Assembly (NCBI GenBank): GCA_023402845.1
Contig: JAEYFP010000055.1
Span: 17,599 to 81,598 of the forward strand
Length of the DNA: 64,000 nt
Reading direction: 5' to 3'
From: Bacillota bacterium
Lineage (GTDB): Bacteria > Bacillota > Clostridia > Lachnospirales > Lachnospiraceae
Numbering within the stretch: the first letter of the stretch is position 1; each line of letters opens with the position of its first letter. Below are positions 41,155-49,202 of this stretch, piece by piece. Made by a program: the position numbers and the translations under genes. A model generated the notes under the pieces. It saw nothing but the letters and a program-made list of their open reading frames with translations. It made no database searches and was not told where the DNA came from.

Positions 41155-43773
41155 TTAATTATTCAGCGCCGCCTGTGCTGCCGCAAGTCTTGCAATCGGC
41201 ACACGGAACGGGGAGCAGGATACATAATCCAATCCTACCTTATGACAGAACTCGATACTGGACGGATCACCGCCATGCTCACCGCAAATGCCAAGGTGCA
41301 GGTCGGATCTTACTGCGCGGCCCTTCTTTGCAGCCATTTCTACCAGCTGGCCAACGCCGTTCTGGTCGAGCTTAGCAAACGGATCAGACTCATAAATCTT
41401 TGATTTATAGTAAGCATCGAGGAACTTACCAGCATCGTCTCTCGAAAAACCGAACGTCATCTGTGTCAAATCGTTCGTTCCAAATGAGAAAAATTCTGCT
41501 TCCTCTGCAATTTCATTTGCCAACAATGCGGCACGAGGAATCTCGATCATCGTACCAACCACATAACGGATATCGGAGCCCTTTTCCTTCATCACTGCCT
41601 CGGCAACCTCTACAACCGTATCCTTGACAAATTTCAGCTCCTTCTTCTCTCCTACGAGCGGAATCATGATTTCCGGTACAATATCATAACCCTTCTCAGC
41701 TTTCACTTCAATCGCTGCTTCCATGACTGCACGAGTCTGCATTCTCGCGATTTCAGGATAGGTTACCGCAAGACGGCAGCCTCTGTGTCCCATCATCGGA
41801 TTGAATTCATGCAGCGCATTACATGTTGCCTTTACCTGTTCTACGGTCAGATGCATACGTTCTGCCAAATCCTTGATATCCTTTTCCTCTGTAGGAACGA
41901 ATTCATGCAATGGCGGATCCAGGAAACGGATCGTCACCGGCTTGCCTTCCATCGCTTCGTAAATACCTTTAAAGTCTTCTTTTTGGAACGGAATCAGACT
42001 CTCCAATGCTTCTGTCCTGGCTTCCTCTGTGGTGGAAAGAATCATCTGTCTGATCTTCGGAATCCTGTCCGGTTCAAAGAACATATGCTCCGTTCTGCAA
42101 AGACCGATCCCCTCTGCGCCAAGCTTCACTGCATTTCTTGCATCTGCCGGTGTATCCGCATTTGTACGAACCTTAAGTCTTCTGTATTCATCTGCCCAGC
42201 TCATAATACGGCTGAAGTTGCCTCCGATTTTAGCTTCCACAGTCCTGATATCCCCGATATAAATCTTACCTGTAGAACCATCCAGAGAAATGTAATCGCC
42301 TTCGTTGATTGTTTCGCCGCCAAGCTCGAATACCTTTGCGTCTTCGTCAATCTTGATCTCTCCGCACCCTGATACGCAAGCCGTTCCCATACCTCTTGCC
42401 ACAACGGCTGCGTGGGACGTCATACCGCCGCGTACGGTCAGAATTCCTTCTGCCGCATGCATACCCTCGATATCCTCCGGGGATGTTTCCAAACGCACGA
42501 GAACGACACGCTCCCCTGCCTCATGATGGTTCTTTGCATCATCTGCCGTAAAGTAAACTCTGCCTGCGGCTGCTCCCGGGGATGCCGGAAGTGCTGCACC
42601 GATTACCTTTCCTTCCTTTAATGCCTTTACATCAAAGGTCGGATGCAGGAGCTGGTCAAGAGATTTCGCATCGATTCTCTTTACTGCCTCTACCGGCGTA
42701 ATCTTGCCTTCGTCCACAAGGTCACAAGCAATCTGCAGTGCCGCGGGAGCTGTACGCTTTCCGCTTCTCGTCTGTAAGAAATAAAGCTTTGTGTCCTCTA
42801 TTGTAAATTCCATATCCTGCATATCGCGATAATGATCTTCCAATCTGTTTGCGATAGACATGAACTGTGCGAATACTTCAGGCATGTCCTGCTCAAGTCT
42901 CGTAATTGGCTGCGGAGTACGAATACCTGCAACGACATCCTCACCCTGCGCATTAATCAGATATTCTCCGTAGATACCCTTGGCACCTGTGCTGGGGTTA
43001 CGTGTAAATGCAACGCCTGTTCCTGATGTATTGCCCATATTTCCGAATACCATTGCCTGTACGTTAACTGCGGTACCCCAATCGCCCGGAATATCATTCA
43101 TACGTCTGTAGACAATGGCTCTTGGATTATCCCATGAACGGAATACGGCCTTCACAGCTTCCATAAGCTGTACCTTCGGATCCTGCGGGAAATCCTGTCC
43201 CATTTTTTCTTTATAGATAGCTTTATACTTCGCAATGACCTCCTGAAGATCCTCTGCCGTCAAATCCGTATCAAACTGAGCACCCTTTGCCTCCTTGATT
43301 TCATCCAGGATACCTTCAAAGAACTTCTTGCTCATTTCCATTACAACGTCGGAGAACATCTGAATAAAACGTCTGTAGGAATCATACGCAAATCTCGGAT
43401 TGCCTGTCTTTTTTGCAAAGCCTTCTACCGAGATATCATTGAGTCCCAGATTTAAGATCGTGTCCATCATGCCGGGCATTGACGCACGTGCGCCGGAACG
43501 AACCGATACAAGAAGGGGATTTTCTGTGTCGCCAAATTTCTTTCCCTGCTGTTCCTCAAGTGCTGCGAGAGCGTCAAAGATCTGTCCTTTGATTTCCTCG
43601 CTGACTGCCTTTCCGTTATTATAGTAATCCGTGCAGGCTTCGGTCGTTACCGTAAAGCCCTGTGGGATCGGAAGTGAAAGATTCGTCATCTCCGCAAGGT
43701 TCGCACCCTTGCCTCCCAAGAGGTTGCGCATGTCTGCGTTACCCTCCTTAAAAAGATACACCCATTTTGCCAT
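41155..43773 (-). CDS. ppdK: Pyruvate phosphate dikinase
   Basis: An 872-aa enzyme interconverting pyruvate, ATP and phosphate with phosphoenolpyruvate, AMP and pyrophosphate; in anaerobes it often runs in glycolysis or gluconeogenesis. ATG 43773 with GGAGGG replaces the longer frame to 43797. The ATP-grasp domain is at the N-terminus (LLGGKGANLAEMTNL), the swivelling phosphohistidine domain has GGMTSHAAVVARGMG (near residue 455), and the C-terminal barrel has the catalytic Cys in GICGEHGGDPSS (near 830). Length equals the family norm of about 874. The 250-nt leader carries a hairpin and a palindrome that may regulate it. Confidence 0.98.
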   Translation of the reverse strand: MAKWVYLFKEGNADMRNLLGGKGANLAEMTNLSLPIPQGFTVTTEACTDYYNNGKAVSEEIKGQIFDALAALEEQQGKKFGDTENPLLVSVRSGARASMPGMMDTILNLGLNDISVEGFAKKTGNPRFAYDSYRRFIQMFSDVVMEMSKKFFEGILDEIKEAKGAQFDTDLTAEDLQEVIAKYKAIYKEKMGQDFPQDPKVQLMEAVKAVFRSWDNPRAIVYRRMNDIPGDWGTAVNVQAMVFGNMGNTSGTGVAFTRNPSTGAKGIYGEYLINAQGEDVVAGIRTPQPITRLEQDMPEVFAQFMSIANRLEDHYRDMQDMEFTIEDTKLYFLQTRSGKRTAPAALQIACDLVDEGKITPVEAVKRIDAKSLDQLLHPTFDVKALKEGKVIGAALPASPGAAAGRVYFTADDAKNHHEAGERVVLVRLETSPEDIEGMHAAEGILTVRGGMTSHAAVVARGMGTACVSGCGEIKIDEDAKVFELGGETINEGDYISLDGSTGKIYIGDIRTVEAKIGGNFSRIMSWADEYRRLKVRTNADTPADARNAVKLGAEGIGLCRTEHMFFEPDRIPKIRQMILSTTEEARTEALESLIPFQKEDFKGIYEAMEGKPVTIRFLDPPLHEFVPTEEKDIKDLAERMHLTVEQVKATCNALHEFNPMMGHRGCRLAVTYPEIARMQTRAVMEAAIEVKAEKGYDIVPEIMIPLVGEKKELKFVKDTVVEVAEAVMKEKGSDIRYVVGTMIEIPRAALLANEIAEEAEFFSFGTNDLTQMTFGFSRDDAGKFLDAYYKSKIYESDPFAKLDQNGVGQLVEMAAKKGRAVRSDLHLGICGEHGGDPSSIEFCHKVGLDYVSCSPFRVPIARLAAAQAALNN

Positions 43774-43862
43774 TCTGTTTTTCCCTCCAATTATCATAGT
43801 TTTTTAGACAGCCGCCTGAATGTGGTAATTTGTGTGTAAATACTCCAACTCTTCTTTAAATG

Positions 43863-43902
43863 AAAAAAAGCCAAAGTATCCCTGTTTTCCGGTTACCTTG
43901 AC
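43863..43902 (-). terminator. Terminator-like hairpin in the ppdK leader
   Basis: On the minus strand GTCAAGGTA (43894-43902) pairs with TACTTTGGC (43870-43878), nine pairs including two G-U, followed by seven U residues (43863-43869). It lies between the ppdK promoter (44033-44061) and the start codon (43773), so it could act as a transcription attenuator. Confidence 0.5.
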
Positions 43903-43975
43903 TAATCCTTACTATTCTGTTTAAACAGGTTTTTTCCCACACGCCCATTTACCAATTCCTTCAGCTATTCTCATA

Positions 43976-43991
43976 AAAGACAATTGTCTTT
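43976..43991. promoter_or_regulatory. 16-bp perfect palindrome in the ppdK leader
   Basis: AAAGACAATTGTCTTT, perfect and uninterrupted, lies about 50 bp downstream of the -10 box of the ppdK promoter. This is a plausible repressor roadblock site or RNA hairpin. It is not recognised as a known operator. Confidence 0.4.
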
Positions 43992-44032
43992 GCGTCACGT
44001 ACAAGCTATAATTCTTTTCCGTGCCGAAAATC

Positions 44033-44061
44033 ATTATAGCATATGAAAAAATAATTGTCCA
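44033..44061 (-). promoter_or_regulatory. ppdK promoter
   Basis: Minus-strand TGGACA (44056-44061) and TATAAT (44033-44038), 17-bp spacer. It lies directly after the glyS terminator and predicts a 5' leader of about 250 nt for ppdK. Confidence 0.7.
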
Positions 44062-44098
44062 CTTATAAATAGATAAAACGCCGAAAAGAAAGCTTGTT

Positions 44099-44134
44099 AA
44101 AAAAATAGCGATATTCCAATGAATACCGCTATTT
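44099..44134 (-). terminator. glyS terminator
   Basis: Stem AAATAGCGGTATTC / GAATATCGCTATTT with a 4-nt loop and a single mismatch (44103-44116, 44121-44134), followed on the minus strand by a run of U residues (from 44105 down to 44099 then mixed). It starts 15 nt past the glyS stop codon. Confidence 0.85.
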
Positions 44135-44148
44135 CTTCTCATTCTATC

Positions 44149-45537
44149 TTAAAAGCGAAATTTATCTTCAAAATATTTTTCTAAATCTTCAATCTTGATT
44201 CGCTCCTGCTCCATTGTATCTCTGTCACGCACAGTTACAGCACCGTCCGTTTCGGAATCAAAGTCGTATGTAATGCAAAACGGCGTTCCTATTTCATCTT
44301 GCCTGCGATATCTTTTGCCGATGTTGCCTCGGTCATCGAATTCGCAGTTATACTTCTTAGAAAGCTCGGTAAAGATCTTCTCCGCACCCTCATTCAATTT
44401 CTTGGAAAGCGGAAGTACACCGATTTTTACAGGCGCAAGTACAGGATGGAAATGAAGTACCGTCCTCCTATCGCCCTCGCCGATTTCCTCCTCATCATAG
44501 GCACCGCATAAAAAGGCAAGCAGAACCCTGTCCACACCAAGTGACGGCTCAATCACATACGGCACATACTTTTCCTTCTTTTCATCATCAAAATAGCTCA
44601 TATCCTGACCGGAAACATTCTGATGCTGCGTTAAATCGTAATCGGTTCTGTCAGCGATTCCCCAGAGTTCACCCCAACCAAACGGAAATAAAAATTCAAT
44701 ATCCGTCGTCGCCTTGGAATAAAAGGAAAGCTCCTCGCTGTCATGATCGCGGACACGCATTTCCTCTTCCTTCATGCCAAGTCCAGTCAGCCAGTCGATA
44801 CAAAATTGTTTCCAGTAAGCAAACCAATCCAGATCCGTATCCGGTTCACAAAAAAACTCCAGCTCCATCTGTTCAAACTCTCTGATTCTAAAAATGAAGT
44901 TGCCCGGCGTAATTTCATTTCTGAACGATTTTCCGATCTGTCCGATGCCGAATGGGATCTTCTTACGGGATGTTCTCTGCACATTCTTAAAATTGACAAA
45001 AATGCCCTGCGCGGTCTCGGGTCTTAAATAAACCGTATTCTTTGCATCCTCCGTAACACCCTGAAATGTTTTGAACATCAGGTTAAACTGTCGGATATCC
45101 GTAAAGTTATGTTTTCCGCAGGTCGGGCATGGAATCGCATGTTCCTCGACATACTGCTTCATCTTTTCCTGTGACCAACCGTCCACCGAGCCATCCAGCG
45201 TCAGGCTCTTCTGCGCGGCATAATCCTCAATGATCTTATCTGCACGAAAACGCTCATGACACTCTCTGCAGTCCATCAGCGGATCCGAGAAGCCGCCGAT
45301 ATGCCCGGATGCTACCCATGTCTGCGGATTCATCAAAATTGCACAATCCACCCCAACATTATATGGGTTTTCCATGATAAATTTTTGCCACCAGGCCTTT
45401 TTTACATTATTTTTCAGTTCCACACCAAGATTACCGTAATCCCACGTATTTGCAAGACCTCCGTAAATCTCGGAGCCCGGATAGACGAAGCCTCTCGCCT
45501 TCGAAAGTGCTACGATCTTTTCCATTGTTTTTTCCAT
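44149..45537 (-). CDS. glyS: Glycyl-tRNA synthetase, dimeric type
   Basis: A 462-aa class II synthetase of the eukaryote/archaea-like homodimeric kind, used by many Firmicutes. Motif 1/2 regions are visible in RGFVYPGSEIYGGLANTWDY, RPETAQGIFVNFKN and RNEITPGNFIFRIREFEQME; motif 3 lies in EPSLGVDRVLLAFL. The frame opens earlier at a TTG (45591), but ATG 45537, preceded by GAGAAAGG, gives the normal family length. No T-box leader is visible in the 70-nt gap upstream. Confidence 0.97.
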   Translation of the reverse strand: MEKTMEKIVALSKARGFVYPGSEIYGGLANTWDYGNLGVELKNNVKKAWWQKFIMENPYNVGVDCAILMNPQTWVASGHIGGFSDPLMDCRECHERFRADKIIEDYAAQKSLTLDGSVDGWSQEKMKQYVEEHAIPCPTCGKHNFTDIRQFNLMFKTFQGVTEDAKNTVYLRPETAQGIFVNFKNVQRTSRKKIPFGIGQIGKSFRNEITPGNFIFRIREFEQMELEFFCEPDTDLDWFAYWKQFCIDWLTGLGMKEEEMRVRDHDSEELSFYSKATTDIEFLFPFGWGELWGIADRTDYDLTQHQNVSGQDMSYFDDEKKEKYVPYVIEPSLGVDRVLLAFLCGAYDEEEIGEGDRRTVLHFHPVLAPVKIGVLPLSKKLNEGAEKIFTELSKKYNCEFDDRGNIGKRYRRQDEIGTPFCITYDFDSETDGAVTVRDRDTMEQERIKIEDLEKYFEDKFRF

Positions 45538-45606
45538 ATTTGTTACCAAGCCTTTCTCAATATTGTTTATTTTGTTACAGTCCAACAGCAAGGCTGAACT
45601 GCAGCT

Positions 45607-46200
45607 TTATTTTAGAATGATATAGGCAAGCCCCTCCGATTCGCTTGAAATTCTTGCCGATTTTTCATCAATCATATCTACATTGGCTGTTGAAAATAAG
45701 ATCTTGCCGTATGTCTGAATCCTGATCGGTTCGCTGACAATAACAATATGGTTTTTTCCCATCTCCACCAGCTCTGCCTTTCCGATCGTATCCTGACCAG
45801 TATTGCTTTTTAATGTCACATCCAGATCATAGCCATCCTCATAAGCCTCGCTGATCGTTCCATAGAAAAAAGTCACGCCATTGAAGCTCGCATAATCCGC
45901 TGGCGTCGCAAATTCGATCAGCACCTTGGCTGCACCTTTTGAAACCGCAAATTCGGCCAGCTGCGCATGATCTTTAGAGCCGGACAGTTTTCCGTATTCG
46001 GCCAGTTCCTCGCCGATCATAGACTGCAGCTCCGCGGCGTCATAATACTCCGCATCAAAGCTCTCGACAATAGCATCTGTTATCTTTCCATTTTTATTGA
46101 TTATTACGGTTGTCTCATTAATATCGGTACTGCTTGTGCCGCAACCGTAAAGCAGTATGCCGCTCAAAATACCTGCTATGAGAACAATCCACTTTTTCAT
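45607..46200 (-). CDS. Lipoprotein of unknown function
   Basis: A 197-aa predicted lipoprotein. The signal peptide ends in the lipobox LLYGCGTS (Cys near residue 20). The mature part is a soluble domain with alternating strands and helices (TVIINKNGKITDAIVESFD, KVLIEFATPADYASFNGVTF, and a C-terminal AYIILK). I do not recognise a named family; similar proteins occur beside recO/era in Lachnospiraceae. A promoter lies at 46280-46309. Surface-anchored, role unknown. Confidence 0.8.
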   Translation of the reverse strand: MKKWIVLIAGILSGILLYGCGTSSTDINETTVIINKNGKITDAIVESFDAEYYDAAELQSMIGEELAEYGKLSGSKDHAQLAEFAVSKGAAKVLIEFATPADYASFNGVTFFYGTISEAYEDGYDLDVTLKSNTGQDTIGKAELVEMGKNHIVIVSEPIRIQTYGKILFSTANVDMIDEKSARISSESEGLAYIILK

Positions 46201-46279
46201 CGGTACGGCCTCCTGTCTTTTTTCTGATGTCTGCGTGCCGGGCTGTTACAGCCGAACACCTCTCATTACATACTCCGTT

Positions 46280-46309
46280 ATTATAACCCAACCTGCCTTA
46301 TATTTTCAA
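46280..46309 (-). promoter_or_regulatory. Promoter of the lipoprotein gene
   Basis: Minus-strand TTGAAA (46304-46309) and TATAAT (46280-46285) with an 18-bp spacer. The -35 box overlaps the end of recO. The leader is about 75 nt with a small hairpin CGGCTGTTACAGCCG-like element. Confidence 0.65.
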
Positions 46310-46957
46310 CATGCAATTTTCAACCATTTCAAGACTTTTGAAAGTTTTATCTATGTATCGTTTTCTGTAAAAATCGGATAACTCCTGCAGCTCAGCAAGC
46401 ACAGCTTCCGTAACGGTAAACGTGTACAGACGTTCAATGGGCGTACGGACAATAAAATCGACCGCATAGACCGCGCCGGCGCTCAATTTTCGATCGATCG
46501 GAATACCCGGAAATTCCCCGTTTACGACAAGTGCCTTCATTTCATAAATGACCCGTACCAGACAATTGTCAATCGTCGGCTTTACAATCGCCCGTACCGA
46601 CTGAAACAACAGCTTTAACATCTGCAGCTCGTCATTGTTCTCCCTTGTGTAGTAAGACGCATATTCTAAAAAATACATGCCAAGATATGCGCCTTCAAAA
46701 TCTGTCCGCAGTTCTTCGAAATAATAGCTGATTTCCGCTTCTATGACATTGTACGCAGTCTTCCCTTCATAAAGCTTAAACGTACCAAAGGAAAAAGGAT
46801 TGGTCGCCGCCATCATTCTGCTGTTGGGACGCCTGGCCCCCTTTGCAAAGGCGGTAATTTTTCCTCTTTCCTTTGTCAGTATTACCAATCTTCTGTCATA
46901 ATCATTGACAGGCCCTGTCTCCAAAATCATTCCTGTCGCTAAGACAAAATCTCTCAC
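46298..46957 (-). CDS. recO: DNA repair protein RecO
   Basis: A 219-aa RecF-pathway protein that anneals DNA and loads RecA. The N-terminal OB-fold shows TGMILETGPVNDYDRRLVILT and RGKITAFAKGARR, followed by a helical C-domain. The zinc-binding cysteine cluster of many RecO proteins is absent (only one Cys, near the C-terminus) and the protein is some 25 residues shorter, as if that loop were lost. The start is GTG with GGGGA upstream. The gene start overlaps the YqzL-like gene by 56 nt. Confidence 0.92.
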   Translation of the reverse strand: MRDFVLATGMILETGPVNDYDRRLVILTKERGKITAFAKGARRPNSRMMAATNPFSFGTFKLYEGKTAYNVIEAEISYYFEELRTDFEGAYLGMYFLEYASYYTRENNDELQMLKLLFQSVRAIVKPTIDNCLVRVIYEMKALVVNGEFPGIPIDRKLSAGAVYAVDFIVRTPIERLYTFTVTEAVLAELQELSDFYRKRYIDKTFKSLEMVENCMLKI

Positions 46958-47099
46958 CGTTTATGTCCCCTGCCCGGCGGCAATTCACCGCCTGATAGTA
47001 CGTCCCTGCATCCATATAAGGATGTTCATTCCGATAATTCAAATAGGCCTCGATCCGGCCTGTCGTCTCAAACCTCTTCCAATTATCCTGTCTGTTCAT
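46902..47099 (-). CDS. YqzL-like small protein
   Basis: A 65-aa protein from ATG 47099 (GGGAGAG upstream). The N-terminal part DNWKRFETTGRIEAYLNYRN follows the YqzL pattern (W-x-x-F-x-x-T-G-x-[IV]-x-x-Y-L), and YqzL is encoded between era and recO in Bacillus, exactly as here. The C-terminal 30 residues are longer than in Bacillus and overlap the recO start in another frame, so the two are translationally linked. Function unknown. Confidence 0.75.
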   Translation of the reverse strand: MNRQDNWKRFETTGRIEAYLNYRNEHPYMDAGTYYQAVNCRRAGDINGERFCLSDRNDFGDRACQ

Positions 47100-47221
47100 T
47101 TCATCTCTCCCATCCACTTGTATTTTTTCATGTCCCTCATCCTCTTATTAGGATTCGCAGTTTAAAAAAATAAATGCTGTTACTTATAGGAAAAAATGAA
47201 AATGATTGTTAGTAAATACTT

Positions 47222-48124
47222 CTAAATTCTTTTTTCATGATAACCAAAATTTTTTAAAAGCAGATCGCTGTCACGCCAGTCCTTTTTGACTTTGACCCAC
47301 AGATTCAAATTCACCTGTGTCTCAAGCAGACGTTCAATCTCATATCGTGCGGCACTGCCGATTTTCTTTAACATTGCTCCCTGCTTGCCGATCACAATCC
47401 CTTTGTGAGATTCCCGCTCACAAATAATCATTGCCTCAATATCCACAATTTTTTTTCGATATTTCATACTCTCAATCGTAACAGCAATCCCGTGAGGAAT
47501 TTCATCATCCAGACATTTTAATGCCTTCTCGCGGATCAGTTCAGCTACGATCTGACGCTCTGGCTGATCCGTAACCGTATCCTCATCATAGAACGGCTCG
47601 CCGTAAGGAAGGTAACGCATGATTAAATCAATCAGCTTATCCGTATTATCACCCTTCAGCGCAGATACCGGAATCACCTCCGCAAAGTCGCACAAATTCT
47701 TATAAACATCAATGATCTTTAACAAATCATCCCGTTTTACAGTATCCGATTTATTGATTACAAGAATCAACGGAACTTTGAGCAATTTCAACTGCTCCGC
47801 AATGTACTTATCACCCGGTCCTACAAAGGAAGATGCCTCAACAAGCCACAAAACGGTATCTACCTCCGAGAGCGATCTCTTTGCAATCGTTACCATATAA
47901 TCGCCGAGCCGATTTTTTGCCTTATGAATGCCGGGCGTATCCAGAAATACGATCTGTCCCTCCTCACTCGTGTAGACGGTCTGTATCCGATTTCTAGTCG
48001 TCTGCGGCTTATTAGAGGTAATCGCTATTTTCTGCCCAATCAGACAGTTCATCAATGTGGACTTACCGACATTCGGTCTTCCGATCAGAGCAGCAAAGCC
48101 CGCTTTGTATTGTTTTTCTATCAT
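47222..48124 (-). CDS. era: GTPase Era
   Basis: A 300-aa ribosome-assembly GTPase binding the 3' end of 16S rRNA. G1 is GRPNVGKST (residue 15), G3 DTPGIHKAKN, G4 NKSD, then the C-terminal KH domain with KGIVIGKQGAMLKKIG. Complete length. The start codon overlaps the stop of the DUF4349 gene by 4 nt. yqzL and recO follow, the usual Firmicute order. Confidence 0.98.
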   Translation of the reverse strand: MIEKQYKAGFAALIGRPNVGKSTLMNCLIGQKIAITSNKPQTTRNRIQTVYTSEEGQIVFLDTPGIHKAKNRLGDYMVTIAKRSLSEVDTVLWLVEASSFVGPGDKYIAEQLKLLKVPLILVINKSDTVKRDDLLKIIDVYKNLCDFAEVIPVSALKGDNTDKLIDLIMRYLPYGEPFYDEDTVTDQPERQIVAELIREKALKCLDDEIPHGIAVTIESMKYRKKIVDIEAMIICERESHKGIVIGKQGAMLKKIGSAARYEIERLLETQVNLNLWVKVKKDWRDSDLLLKNFGYHEKRI

Positions 48125-49149
48125 GAATCGTTTCCTTCTGTATTTTGCTGATTTACCGGCTCCTGCGGCTGAACTGCACGCGGTGCAGGAGATTTCTGCC
48201 GTTTTTTCTTCTGACTCTTTTCCATGCCCTTTACGATCAACAGTACAACGGCAACAATAACACCGATGACAACTGCAATGACAAAGAGATACGGAATTGC
48301 AATCACAAAGCCGATTCCAAAATTCTGCAAGCCCTTTCCAACATTATAAATGCTTTCGGCAAAGCCCTTGCTCATCCGATCCCATGCAGACCTTTCTGTC
48401 TGCGGAGTCAGACGCTCCACCTCCGATATATATAGATAAACCGTGCTGTATTCCACCTGATTATCCATCGAGCGCAGCTGGGATTCATAGGATTCCAATT
48501 GATAGCGCACCTCTGTCAGACGGGACTCAAGCCCAATGATTGTCTCCAGATCCTGAGCCTGATCCAGCAATTCGTTCAATCGGTCCTGTTCGATCCGCAA
48601 AGAATCCCGGTGCGCCTCGATATCCACATATTGCAGCGTCACGTCATCGATACTTTCATTTTTGCTTGTTACATTCGACTGCTCTGATACCGTATTTACA
48701 AATTCCTCCTGCCGATCACTGGGAATGCGGGCGGTAATGCTCGCATAACGGTTTCCGCTTTCACTGTAATAGCTGCTGCCTCCAATATCTTTGTACTGAG
48801 CATAGCCTCCAAGGCTTGTGATTTTACTTTCAACATTGGCTAACAGCTTGTCAAACTCCTCCGTTTCCACATTCAAATTAATATTTTTAACCAGCTTCCG
48901 ATTGTCCTGCAGTTCTCCGACAGATTCGTTTCCGCCTTCCGCGGTATCAAAATTCTCCTCTGCAACAGCCTCTTCTGTGGCTGCATAGCTGTACACATCA
49001 TCCGAATAGGAATAGGAACCTGTGTCCGCCGCAGGCATAGCTCCGGGCATGGCCTCGGATTTCTCAGAGACAGATGAGCCGCAGCCTGCCAGCAGCACAG
49101 CAGCCATAAACAGCCCGCTCATTTTGATTAATAAATTTCTCTTTTTCAT
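48121..49149 (-). CDS. DUF4349 lipoprotein
   Basis: A 342-aa membrane-attached protein. ATG 49149 follows AAAGGAGG. The lipobox is VLLAGCGSS (Cys near residue 22). A disordered Glu/Ser-rich stretch reaches about 90, then the DUF4349 domain: KLVKNINLNVETEEFDKLL, a long coiled coil (SLRIEQDRLNELLDQAQDLE) and the strand VEYSTVYLYISEV. One C-terminal membrane helix (about residues 285-312) and a basic cytosolic tail follow. The family is widespread; an envelope role is assumed but not known. Confidence 0.9.
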   Translation of the reverse strand: MKKRNLLIKMSGLFMAAVLLAGCGSSVSEKSEAMPGAMPAADTGSYSYSDDVYSYAATEEAVAEENFDTAEGGNESVGELQDNRKLVKNINLNVETEEFDKLLANVESKITSLGGYAQYKDIGGSSYYSESGNRYASITARIPSDRQEEFVNTVSEQSNVTSKNESIDDVTLQYVDIEAHRDSLRIEQDRLNELLDQAQDLETIIGLESRLTEVRYQLESYESQLRSMDNQVEYSTVYLYISEVERLTPQTERSAWDRMSKGFAESIYNVGKGLQNFGIGFVIAIPYLFVIAVVIGVIVAVVLLIVKGMEKSQKKKRQKSPAPRAVQPQEPVNQQNTEGNDS

Positions 49150-49202
49150 ATCCATCCTCCTTTTTCCATTGTTTTCTGCTCTTCCTCCCTGCTTCACAGC
49201 CG

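Noticed and set aside
40824..41375. Long plus-strand open frame (183 aa) and two minus-strand frames over the 123-bp repeats
   Set aside because: The repeat length is a multiple of three, so stops are avoided in several frames at once. The frames run into the antisense of ppdK, and no ribosome site or family similarity is visible.
43921..44142. 73-aa minus-strand frame between glyS and ppdK
   Set aside because: It starts inside the glyS terminator and crosses the ppdK promoter. There is no ribosome site.
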